A stretch of 64,000 nucleotides of DNA from Streptomyces sp. CA-278952 (GTDB lineage: Bacteria > Actinomycetota > Actinomycetes > Streptomycetales > Streptomycetaceae), in NCBI RefSeq assembly GCF_028747205.1, contig NZ_CP112880.1, positions 4,154,001-4,218,000 on the forward strand, in the 5' to 3' direction. Below are positions 35,315 to 42,124 of this stretch, piece after piece. Each line of letters starts with the position of its first letter. Positions within the stretch are counted from its first letter, which is position 1. A program made the position numbers and the translations under genes. The notes below the pieces were generated by a model, which searched no databases, had not been told where the DNA came from, and was given only the letters and a program-made list of their open reading frames with translations.

Positions 35315-36160
35315 TCAGTCCTTCCGGGGGCCGGCGCCGGTGGTGCGGCCGATGTGCACGGGCTGCTGGTAGACGTTGTGCTGGTGCACGGACAGGTCGC
35401 CCTGCGCGGTGTACCGGGCGGACGCGTCCCCGCCCCCGTCTTCGTCCCCCTCGTCGTCCCGGTCGCTCCGTACGCGTTCCGGAGCAGCGGCGGCCGGAGA
35501 GGTGCCCGCCCCGCCGGCCGGTCCGGACGCCGTCGGGCCCGGCTCCTCCGGGGCGCTCGGCCCGATGCCCGGCGCGGGCCGTCCCGGCAGGTGGAACCAG
35601 GCGGAGACCTCCCCCTCCTTCAGGGCGAGCCGCGCCCGGGAGAAGCGCGCGGGCTCGATGAACTTGCCCCCGGCGGAGACCACGTCGACGTAGAGGGAGT
35701 CGGAGACGGCGAGCACCAGATTGGCCTGTTCGCGGTCCAGCAGCTGCCGGGCGACGGACGAGTCGGCGAGCCGGCAGGTCAGATCGACCGCACGTCCGCT
35801 GATGCCCCGGCTGTCATGGCGTACGGGACCGACGTGCATGGCCACCCGCAGCCCGAGCGGCACGAGGAGGGAGCGGTTCTCCTCGCGCAGGTTCTCGTGG
35901 ACCTCCACCATCCACAGGCCGAGCAGCCGTGTCACCGCGATCCGGCCGGGGACCGACACCAGCACGCCGTCCCCCCGGTCCTCCATGTGGACGGCGTCCC
36001 GGCCCACCCCGGCCTGGGCGAACGCGGTCTCCAGGACCCGGTAGATCCGCTCCCTCATCCGCGGCTTGTCCGCGTCGCTGTACTGCCCGGAACGTCTGGC
36101 GTCCACGCTGATGACCAGCTCGTAGCGTGCCTCTCCGGCATCCGACGCGTCGTGCTCCAC
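35315..36160 (-). CDS. Class III nucleotide cyclase (PycC-like candidate)
   Basis: 281 residues from a GTG at 36160. Residues ~14-190 form a cyclase homology domain: ELVISVDARRSG (first metal Asp, D20), HMEDRGDGVLVSVPG (second metal Asp, D64 in the GDG turn), LRVAMHVGPVRHDSRGISGR and AVDLTCRLADSS, matching the R-x-G-x-H-x-G and G-x-x-V-N-x-A-x-R regions. Both metal ligands are kept, so activity is plausible. The product (cAMP, cGMP, cCMP or cUMP) cannot be told from sequence alone. A disordered acidic linker ends in YTAQGDLSVHQHNVY and QPVHIG, possibly an interaction tail. Encoded directly upstream of the P-loop/HEAT gene and just after a CRP-type receptor gene. Confidence 0.8.
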   Translation of the reverse strand: MEHDASDAGEARYELVISVDARRSGQYSDADKPRMRERIYRVLETAFAQAGVGRDAVHMEDRGDGVLVSVPGRIAVTRLLGLWMVEVHENLREENRSLLVPLGLRVAMHVGPVRHDSRGISGRAVDLTCRLADSSVARQLLDREQANLVLAVSDSLYVDVVSAGGKFIEPARFSRARLALKEGEVSAWFHLPGRPAPGIGPSAPEEPGPTASGPAGGAGTSPAAAAPERVRSDRDDEGDEDGGGDASARYTAQGDLSVHQHNVYQQPVHIGRTTGAGPRKD

Positions 36161-36228
36161 CGCGGGTCCCCGTTCTCTCTGCGCTTGCCGTCCCGTACAG
36201 CTTCCGGCCCGGGACGGAGGCCGTCTGT

Positions 36229-36262
36229 AGCCGTTTACACACGGCAGCCGTTTACACACGGC
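36229..36262. repeat. Perfect tandem 17-bp repeat in the cyclase leader
   Basis: Two adjacent identical copies of AGCCGTTTACACACGGC, each with GCCGT/ACGGC arms, lie between the CRP-type gene stop (36270) and the cyclase start (36160). The T/A-rich cores stand out in this GC-rich DNA. Likely tandem operator sites controlling the cyclase-led operon; the neighbouring CRP-type protein is the natural candidate to bind. Confidence 0.55.
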
Positions 36263-36269
36263 GGGCGTC

Positions 36270-36980
36270 CTACTCCCGATGTCCCTCCGCGAGGAGGGCG
36301 AGCAGCGCGGGGTCGAGGATCTCGACCCTGCGCGTACCGGTGCGCACGATCTCCTGGGTGCGCAGCAGCCGCAGCGCCTTGGCGACCGCCTCACGGGTCG
36401 CCCCGACGGTGGCGGCCAGTTCGTCCTGAGCGAGGTGGACGACGGCGTCGGTGGCCCCGGGGCCGGGCGCGGGCGGCGCGTAGGGGCCGGTGGGAGCGGT
36501 CCGGGCGAGCTCGGTGAGCCGGCTCGCCAGGCGCTGGAGGACGGTCAGGGAGGCGAGGGCGGAGCGCTCCTGGTCGGCGCTGCGCAGCCGGAAGGTCAGC
36601 TGCCGGATCACCAGTCCGCTGACCCGGGGGTGGGTGGCGAGGAACCGGCGGAACGCGTCGCCGCCGATGACGCTCGCCTCGACGGTCCCGAGGGCCCGTA
36701 CGGTGGCGCTGCGGGGGTGCTGGTCCAACGCGGCCATTTCTCCCAGGAGTTCCCCGGGGCCCCTTAACCCGAGTATGAGCCGGGTGGCGCCGCGGTCGGT
36801 GACGTGGGAGACGGTCACCCAGCCGCGCAGCACGATGACCACGTGGCCGGTCCGGTCGCCCTCGGTCAGGAGCGGGGCGTCGGCCGCGTACTCCTTGCGG
36901 TGTCCCAGGGCCATGACGCTCTCGTACTCCGAGGCGGTCAGAGCCCGCCCGAACGCCAGCTCATCGCCGAGCAGCCCCAT
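36270..36980 (-). CDS. CRP/FNR-family transcription regulator with intact cNMP pocket
   Basis: 236 residues. The cyclic-nucleotide-binding domain (about 10-125) includes the phosphate-binding cassette GEMAALDQHPRSATVRA (80-96) with the diagnostic Gly-Glu and Arg-Ser that hold the cyclic phosphate and ribose in CRP; a dimerisation helix follows (LTFRLRSADQERSALASLTV). The C-terminal winged helix contains LAQDELAATVGATREAVAKA. GGGGGAG precedes the ATG at 36980. It differs from the housekeeping Streptomyces Crp as I remember it. Encoded immediately upstream of a nucleotide cyclase, it is a strong candidate reader of that cyclase's product. Confidence 0.85.
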   Translation of the reverse strand: MGLLGDELAFGRALTASEYESVMALGHRKEYAADAPLLTEGDRTGHVVIVLRGWVTVSHVTDRGATRLILGLRGPGELLGEMAALDQHPRSATVRALGTVEASVIGGDAFRRFLATHPRVSGLVIRQLTFRLRSADQERSALASLTVLQRLASRLTELARTAPTGPYAPPAPGPGATDAVVHLAQDELAATVGATREAVAKALRLLRTQEIVRTGTRRVEILDPALLALLAEGHRE

Positions 36981-37056
36981 GGCCACTCCCCCCGCGGCGG
37001 TATGTATGGCCCGATCTCGTTGGCGTAGATGTTTCCAGAACCACCCCTTGAGGGGA

Positions 37057-37070
37057 GTGAATTGCGCCAC
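37057..37070. promoter_or_regulatory. CRP-like site upstream of the CRP-type gene
   Basis: GTGAATTGCGCCAC matches the CRP half-site spacing GTG-N8-CAC, 77-90 bp upstream of the regulator's start, in an unusually AT-richer stretch. It suggests autoregulation. The match is short, so chance occurrence is possible. Confidence 0.35.
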
Positions 37071-37322
37071 ACATGCACTACGCATGAGTAACTGATGCGT
37101 TGCCTGGTCGGCGGCGGTGTCCACCCAAAGCGCCTTCCTCGCATCCGCGCGGTGGAAGGGAGCCGTCCGTGGTTCCCCGGGCACTGTGGGTGCGCCTGGC
37201 CGTGTCCCTGACCGGCGGAGTCGTCGCGGGGCGGGGGGCGCGCCCGCGGAGCCGCAGTGGGGTGGGTCCGGGGTTACGGGTGCACGGGCGAGTTGGCGAG
37301 AACTCAGGTTTGTCCCGGCATG

Positions 37323-37358
37323 CCGCCGGCCCCGGGAACACCTCCCCGGGGCCGGCGG
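37323..37358 (-). terminator. Terminator of the lysyl-oxidase-like gene
   Basis: Perfect 14-bp stem CCGCCGGCCCCGGG / CCCGGGGCCGGCGG with an 8-nt loop, starting 42 bp after the stop at 37400. The 419-bp gap 36981-37399 otherwise holds only the CRP-type promoter region. Confidence 0.75.
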
Positions 37359-37399
37359 AACGAACGGTACGTAGCGCTTCAACGCACCTTAGGCGGGAG

Positions 37400-39193
37400 C
37401 TAGTTGGCGTTCACCAGGTGGTGGGCGGGGACCTTCACGGTGCGGGCGCCCTTCTTCCCTCCGAGGACGACCTTGCGCAGCGCGCTGTTGTTCTTGTGGT
37501 TGGTCTCCTTGAGCCGGTTCTCCGGGTTGGCGAGGACCTGGATGTAGTACGTGCCGTTCGGCAGATCCGTGATGTCGAAGGACTGGCCGGGCAGGTCCTG
37601 GGTGTAGGTGTCACCGGAGCCGACGTCGAGCACCTCGCGGACGGAGATCGAGTTCTCCTGGCCGCACGCGGTGGACAGGTCCGTGTTGTCCGGGTGCCAG
37701 TTGGCGTTCTTCACCGTGTAGTCGACAGCGTCGGTGTTGGCCAGGCAGAACGCCTCCTTGCCGCTGCGCACCGACTCCTTCTGGTCGGCCTTCAGCAGCC
37801 GGTAGCTGGCGAAGTCCGTGAAGTGCCAGTGCTCGTGGCCGGGGCGCGGGTCCCACTCCATGGTGCCGGTCGGGGTGTAGCCGACCTGCTTGCCGGCGGC
37901 GTCGTAGAAGTACTGGTAGGCGTCCATCAGCTCCTTGCCCGGGGAGCGGAAGCCGTCCACGACGAGCTTGGCCGGGCCCGCGTTCCACACGTTGGCGCTG
38001 AAGGCGAGGTAGTCCTTGCCGGGCACCTCCTCGTAGCCGTCGCTGACGGTGATGCCGTACGCGGGCAGCGAGCGCAGGTCGGGCTTGGGCACGTCGGGCA
38101 CGACCGCCTTGCCGGTGGGCCGCTTCGCGTTGGGCTTGACTCCCGGCGCCTGGCGCGACCCGTCGGTCTGCCCGGCACGGTCGCCGGCCTTGGCCGAGGA
38201 GAAGGCCTCCCGCTGGAGCGACTCCTTCTTCAGCGCCCAGGGCAGGGCGGCCGGAGCCGGCGGGTAGGGCCCGTGGCCGACGTTGAACGTGGAGCCGGCG
38301 CCGGTCGTCCGGGCGGCGGGGGCCTCGGTGCGGGCCGGGGCGCCGTGCGCGTGGGCGGAGGGCGCGGCGGCCTTCTCGTGCCCTTCGTGCCCTGCGTGCC
38401 CTGCGTGCCCTGCGTGACCTTCGTGTCCACCAGGTGCGGACGCGGCGCTGCGACTGCCGGCGGGAACCGGGGGCGGCTCCTCCCAACTGCGCTCGCGCAC
38501 GGTGACCTTGACGGTGCGCGTCTGGTTGGCGATGCCGAAGAGGTCGCGGTACTTCTTGGTCACGTTGATCTTGGCGGTGTACGTACCGGCGGCCAGCTGG
38601 ACCGGCTTGGAGTAGTAACCGGCGTAGGTGTTGGACGCCCAGCCGTTCTCCACGCCCCACACCGAGCCGAGGGTGAAGGGGTTCACCGGACAGCTCTGCG
38701 GATACTTCGATTGTGCGGGGGCGTCCGGCCGGACCCGCCCGGACGCGTTGTTGGGGCAGAACGCCTCGGTCTGGCTGAGCACCGTCTTGCCCGCCGCGTC
38801 GGTGAGCTTGATCTGCGCGAAGCCCGGCAGCCCGGAGAAGTCCTTCACGAGCCCGGCGGGGAGCGCCTTGGTCGTGGTCTTCTTCCCGTTCCGGAAGACC
38901 TGCGAGGCGACGACCGGGTCCTTGTAGGACTTCCGGGTCACCTTGAGCTCGAAGGCGCCGTTCTCGGAGGTGAGATACGTCCCGAGATCCAGGTAGACGC
39001 CCGGATCCTCCTTCCAGGAGTCGAGCGTCACCGAGGTGGATGCGGCGATCAGGCTGAGCTTCGGCGTCGGCTCCGCCGTCTTGGCGTCGGGCGCGGCGGC
39101 CACGACACCCGCGGTCACGGCGACGGCCGCGGCGACGGCGATCGAGGGGCGGGTCAGACGGTTCGTGCGGCCCTGCGGGGATCTGGTCATCAT
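37400..39193 (-). CDS. Secreted lysyl oxidase-like copper protein with His-rich linker
   Basis: 597 residues. N-terminal signal peptide (RPSIAVAAAVAVTAGVVAAA). The C-terminal ~220 residues are a lysyl-oxidase domain with the copper site WDPRPGHEHWHFTDFASYRL and the following FCLANTDAVDYT and NGTYYIQVLANPENRLKETN motifs. Actinobacterial members are probably amine oxidases acting on extracellular protein lysines or small amines; the substrate here is unknown. An N-terminal beta domain (~40-240) precedes a linker with GHEGHAGHAGHAGHEGHE, eight His that could bind copper. ATG at 39193 has GGAAG at 9-nt spacing; the next ATG (39190) is an alternative. Confidence 0.87.
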   Translation of the reverse strand: MMTRSPQGRTNRLTRPSIAVAAAVAVTAGVVAAAPDAKTAEPTPKLSLIAASTSVTLDSWKEDPGVYLDLGTYLTSENGAFELKVTRKSYKDPVVASQVFRNGKKTTTKALPAGLVKDFSGLPGFAQIKLTDAAGKTVLSQTEAFCPNNASGRVRPDAPAQSKYPQSCPVNPFTLGSVWGVENGWASNTYAGYYSKPVQLAAGTYTAKINVTKKYRDLFGIANQTRTVKVTVRERSWEEPPPVPAGSRSAASAPGGHEGHAGHAGHAGHEGHEKAAAPSAHAHGAPARTEAPAARTTGAGSTFNVGHGPYPPAPAALPWALKKESLQREAFSSAKAGDRAGQTDGSRQAPGVKPNAKRPTGKAVVPDVPKPDLRSLPAYGITVSDGYEEVPGKDYLAFSANVWNAGPAKLVVDGFRSPGKELMDAYQYFYDAAGKQVGYTPTGTMEWDPRPGHEHWHFTDFASYRLLKADQKESVRSGKEAFCLANTDAVDYTVKNANWHPDNTDLSTACGQENSISVREVLDVGSGDTYTQDLPGQSFDITDLPNGTYYIQVLANPENRLKETNHKNNSALRKVVLGGKKGARTVKVPAHHLVNAN

Positions 39194-39229
39194 TCCTCGT
39201 ACTTCCGGCTTCCGGGTGCGTGACGGAAC

Positions 39230-39610
39230 GTGGACGAGCAGCACGGCCCCAACTCGCCTGTGGCGACGCTGTGTCCGGACTGTGAGAGGCGGCACGGGGG
39301 CCTGCGGGTTGTCTGCACTCACCCGGACGGCCCACAGTTGTCCGAAAAGTACCGCCCGGCTCTCCGCACCGGAGTCCGGCGGGAAGCCTCGGCGCTGCTA
39401 CTGCGCAGCGGCTCTGCCGGACGGCGCCCTCACTCGCTTTTCGGCCAGGGTCGCTGGCGGAGGCCCAGTTCGCCCGGCTCGACGCGGTGATCGCGGCGGC
39501 TGAGGCGGAGGCCGCCGCACTGGCGCCGCTGCCCGGTCGCTGACGACGAGCTCACGGAGCAGGAGCGGCAGGAGGTGCAGGAGCAGGACGTGCACGTGGT
39601 GCGGATCTGA
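39230..39610 (+). pseudogene. Decayed small gene(s), unrecognised
   Basis: Three short coding-looking segments follow each other in different frames: one with CPDCERRHGGLRVVCTHP (two CxxC-like pairs) from GTG 39230, then SLAEAQFARLDAVIAAAEAE ending in TGA at about 39543, then DELTEQERQEVQEQDVHVVR ending at about 39610. Read together they look like a frameshifted gene at the left edge of the tRNA-Ser duplication, perhaps cargo of an older insertion. The family is unknown and a set of independent tiny ORFs is not excluded. Confidence 0.3.
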
Positions 39611-39629
39611 GCACCGGTCAGCAGTTGCT

Positions 39630-39746
39630 CAACGTCGAAGGCCCCCGCGGCGAGCTGCGGGGGCCTTCGACGTAGGGCCCGGTGAGAGCAGTGGCGGAGG
39701 ATACGAGAATCGAACTCGTGAGGGGTTGCCCCCAACACGCTTTCCA
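39630..39746. repeat. Left copy of 117-bp direct repeat (tRNA-Ser 3' part plus terminator)
   Basis: Matches 41674-41790 with only five mismatches. It contains the terminator hairpin (39633-39672) and 55 bp of the tRNA-Ser(GGA) 3' part including the CCA complement (39692-39746). Identity stops abruptly just after the anticodon arm. It marks the left boundary of the inserted 2 kb segment and cannot make a whole tRNA. Confidence 0.85.
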
Positions 39747-39841
39747 CATGTTCGTTTGGGGGTCCGGAAGTGATCAGGAGCGTTCTGACCTGCGGGCTGG
39801 ACGAGGGTGAATGAGACCAACACCGAGATCGGAGAGCCGGG

Positions 39842-40267
39842 TCAGACCTTTTTGACGATGATCGACTCCGGGACCAGCTTCTCCAGGTCGTCCACGTCCG
39901 AGGTGAAGACGGTGACCTGACCCTTCTGCTGTCGCGCGATGACGGCGAGCACCGCGTCGATCGCGTACTTGTGGCCGTGCAGCTTGGCGTCGGCCAGGAG
40001 TCGGCGGGCCTGGCGGGCCTCGTCCTTTCCGATGTCGGCGACCTTGAGCCGGGAGAGCACCCAGTCCCAGCGCTGCTCGGTGGTTCTGCCGTCGTACGCC
40101 TCTACCAGCGTCAGCGGAGACGTCACCACCTCGGCTTCACCCCGGGCCGCGAGGTCGAGCCAGGCGATCATTTTCCGGTCGCCTCTCACCGCCAGGGACA
40201 GGGCTTCGCAGTCGAGCACGAAGACGCGCAATGGCCGCTGCTTGTGCTCAGTGGCACGCTTCTTCAC
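39842..40267 (-). CDS. PIN-domain toxin (VapC-like RNase)
   Basis: 141 residues. All four acidic PIN residues are visible: VFVLDCEALS (D19), LTLVEAY (E56), KYAIDAVLAVIA (D103) and FTSDVDDLEKL (D123). Such proteins cleave tRNA or other RNA and are held inactive by the cognate antitoxin. Start overlaps the antitoxin stop by 4 bp, the usual antitoxin-toxin order. Confidence 0.85.
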   Translation of the reverse strand: MKKRATEHKQRPLRVFVLDCEALSLAVRGDRKMIAWLDLAARGEAEVVTSPLTLVEAYDGRTTEQRWDWVLSRLKVADIGKDEARQARRLLADAKLHGHKYAIDAVLAVIARQQKGQVTVFTSDVDDLEKLVPESIIVKKV

Positions 40268-40542
40268 GCGGCCTCTCCGGCGTTGTGCTTTCCAGCGGCG
40301 CGGCGGCGCTCGTGTTCGGCGTCGAGGTCCTCCAGTTCCTCGAACGCATCTGTGCGCTCCTCCTCAGTGAGGGGGCCGTATTCCTCCTGCAGCCAGTCGG
40401 ACAGTTCCCGCAGCCGGTCCCGGTCGCGCTTGAAGCGCAGCGCCTCGGCGACGTACGCCGACATTCCCCGTTCTGCCGCCTCCGCGCGGATCTCGTCCAG
40501 GAGATCCTCGGGAATCGTCACAGTTACCTTCTTCGTGGCCAT
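40264..40542 (-). CDS. Ribbon-helix-helix antitoxin
   Basis: 92 residues from the ATG at 40542 (an in-frame ATG at 40554 is possible). N-terminal MATKKVTVTIPEDLLDEIRA forms the beta strand and first helix of an RHH/CopG DNA-binding domain, continuing with AAERGMSAYVAEAL. The acidic C-terminal half (WLQEEYGPLTEEERTDAF) should wrap the toxin. The palindrome CAAGAG-N6-CTCTTG at the start is a likely autoregulatory operator. Confidence 0.82.
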   Translation of the reverse strand: MATKKVTVTIPEDLLDEIRAEAAERGMSAYVAEALRFKRDRDRLRELSDWLQEEYGPLTEEERTDAFEELEDLDAEHERRRAAGKHNAGEAA

Positions 40543-40543
40543 A

Positions 40544-40561
40544 CAAGAGACCATACTCTTG
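40544..40561 (-). promoter_or_regulatory. Operator of the toxin-antitoxin operon
   Basis: Perfect inverted repeat CAAGAG-ACCATA-CTCTTG directly before the preferred antitoxin start, overlapping the alternative start. RHH antitoxins bind such short dyads to repress their own operon. A second weak dyad (TGGTA/TACCA, 40560-40579) is adjacent. Confidence 0.5.
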
Positions 40562-40608
40562 GTATCACACCCGGTACCAGTGCGTGCGCGTGACCGCCAG
40601 GTCGGCGT

Positions 40609-41514
40609 TCAGGCGGTCGTGGCGGGACGCGGGCTGCCTTGGAAGACCTGGCTGGCGTGCCAAGAACGATGGGCGGCGGCGATGGGGCGGATGCCCGACT
40701 GGGGGCCGATGACCGGACGGCCGGCGAGCGTGATGACGTGCTCGCGGGCAGCGGTGCTGCGGCCGACGAAGCTCTGTGAGACCAGGATGCGGTGGGCCTC
40801 GCCACGGCCCTCGCCGAGACCGAGTACGCCTTTATCGAACAGCTTGTGGTGCAGCGAGCACAGACACAGCCCGTTTTCGAGGTCGTCCGGTCCGTCGAAC
40901 GCCCACCAGCGGACATGGGCGGCCTCAAGCCCGACCGGCACCGTGCCGATCCTGCCGTCGTACCCGCAGAAGGCGCACTGGTATTCGTACGCCGTCAGGA
41001 CCATCTCCCGCATGCGCCGGTCCCGCTGCCTGCGCTTGGCCGAGACCAGTCCGGTCTCGGCCTCCTCCAGTTCCAGGCCGACGGCTTCGCACAGCTCGCC
41101 GTGGAGGGAGGGCGGGAAGTTCAGATCGAGGAGTACGCGTGTCATTCGGCCGAGCAGGGGCGGATCCCGCCGCAGCGCCGTCCGTAGCTCCGGCGTCAGC
41201 CGCCCAGCGGCACCGGTTGCGCGCAGCTCCCTGACCCCTGTCCCGGGGCTGCCCGCACCGCGCTCGGTGCGCACCTCCCACACGCCGTCACTCACCAGAT
41301 GATGGAAGGGATAGGCGGGCGTCGTCCGGTTCCCAGGACCGTACTCGGCGAGCAGCCGCCGCAGGTCCTGCTCCACCGTGCTGTACCGCAGCTCGTCGTC
41401 GGCGTCCTGCTGGAACCGGCTGAGCGCGTACAGGAACAGCAACGGCTTGTGCGGAGCCCGCACCCCGCTCCTGGTCCACTGCCTCAACTGCGCGGTGCGC
41501 TCGACCCAGTCCAT
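40609..41514 (-). CDS. ScoMcrA-like HNH restriction endonuclease (SBD-HNH, phosphorothioate-DNA type candidate)
   Basis: 301 residues from the ATG at 41514. The N-terminal half (about 10-150) has APHKPLLFLYALSRFQ and YPFHHLVSDGVWEVR, which I associate with the sulfur-binding domain of ScoMcrA-type nucleases that recognise phosphorothioated DNA. The C-terminal half is an HNH domain with zinc-type cysteines: CAFCGYDGR, GLEAAHVRWWAFDGPDDLEN and GLCLCSLHHKLFDKGVLGL (catalytic AH and HHK residues). Such enzymes restrict modified incoming DNA. Directly upstream of the toxin-antitoxin pair, same strand. Modification specificity is inferred from family resemblance. Confidence 0.78.
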   Translation of the reverse strand: MDWVERTAQLRQWTRSGVRAPHKPLLFLYALSRFQQDADDELRYSTVEQDLRRLLAEYGPGNRTTPAYPFHHLVSDGVWEVRTERGAGSPGTGVRELRATGAAGRLTPELRTALRRDPPLLGRMTRVLLDLNFPPSLHGELCEAVGLELEEAETGLVSAKRRQRDRRMREMVLTAYEYQCAFCGYDGRIGTVPVGLEAAHVRWWAFDGPDDLENGLCLCSLHHKLFDKGVLGLGEGRGEAHRILVSQSFVGRSTAAREHVITLAGRPVIGPQSGIRPIAAAHRSWHASQVFQGSPRPATTA

Positions 41515-41673
41515 GGTCGGCGATCGTAGTGGCGGCACGTCGCAGCGCTTGATCGTGGGGTATCGCTGCAGTGGCCGGCCGAACACCGGGCCACGGTGCG
41601 GGGCCCGGCTACCCGGGCATGACGCTGTGAATGCGGGAGAGGGTGAAGCCCCGAGCGTCGTCGCGCAGTCGGC

Positions 41674-41790
41674 CAACGTCGAAGGCCCCCGCAGCGAGCT
41701 GCGGGGGCCTTCGACGTATTGCCCGGTGAGAGCAATGGCGGAGGATACGAGATTCGAACTCGTGAGGGGTTGCCCCCAACACGCTTTCCA
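41674..41790. repeat. Right copy of 117-bp direct repeat inside the tRNA-Ser locus
   Basis: Partner of 39630-39746. Here it is continuous with the complete tRNA-Ser(GGA), so this is the original site; the five substitutions include one in the T-loop region of the left copy (TTCGATT instead of TTCGAAT). Confidence 0.85.
41677..41716 (-). terminator. tRNA-Ser terminator
   Basis: Perfect 17-bp stem CGTCGAAGGCCCCCGCA / TGCGGGGGCCTTCGACG with loop GCGAGC, about 20 bp beyond the tRNA 3' end. Confidence 0.85.
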
Positions 41791-41823
41791 AGCGTGCGCC
41801 CTAGGCCACTAGGCGAATCCTCC
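41736..41823 (-). tRNA. tRNA-Ser (anticodon GGA)
   Basis: Class II tRNA on the minus strand: acceptor GGAGGAT...ATCCTCC, anticodon loop TTGGAAA, long variable arm (GGGGGCAACCCCT region) and T-loop TTCGAAT. Discriminator G and an encoded CCA (41736-41738). Its 3' part is duplicated at 39692-39746, marking it as an insertion target. Confidence 0.93.
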
Positions 41824-41970
41824 GCCGCAAACAATACAAGACGTTGGAGGGTGCTCGCGAACACGTTCGCCGGAGATCGTCCGGAGAGGGGCTGAGGGGT
41901 GGTTCGGCTGTCGTTCGGCGGGGCGGGTGGGTGGACCGGAGGGGGTGGGGATCCGCTAAGGTGGGCGTCA

Positions 41971-42056
41971 GCCCCTCACGTGGCGCTATCTGACTGAACT
42001 CCCCCAGGGCCGGAAGGCAGCAAGGGTAGGTCGGCTCTGGCGGGTGCGTGGGGGGC
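41971..42056 (+). ncRNA. ffs: Signal recognition particle RNA (small bacterial type)
   Basis: The central hairpin holds the highly conserved Ffh-binding loop GGCCGGAAGGCAGCAAGGGT; the flanks GCCCCTCACG and CGTGGGGGGC pair as the closing stem. Located directly upstream of dnaX, its usual Streptomyces position. Ends are set by the closing stem. Confidence 0.88.
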
Positions 42057-42124
42057 CCTTGCGTTCCCGGGGGCCTTGGCGTGGGTGATCGGGCGGCGTG
42101 GGGCCGGTTGTCAGTCGGCCCCGA

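Larger units (their letters stand above)
39630..41790. mobile_element. Defence mini-island at tRNA-Ser(GGA)
   Basis: About 2.04 kb bounded by 117-bp direct repeats built from the tRNA-Ser 3' portion and its terminator, with the intact tRNA gene on the right side only. Cargo: PIN toxin, RHH antitoxin and an HNH nuclease. No integrase, excisionase or IS is present. The architecture fits insertion at a tRNA attachment site followed by loss of the integrase, or homologous exchange between islands; element type is inferred. Confidence 0.65.

Noticed and set aside
17620..36980. A secondary-metabolite biosynthetic cluster
   Set aside because: No PKS, NRPS, terpene, RiPP or tailoring enzymes are present; all products look like signalling, GTPase or scaffold proteins.
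39692..39746. A second tRNA-Ser gene
   Set aside because: Only the 3' 55 bp are present; the 5' half, D-arm and acceptor 5' strand are missing.
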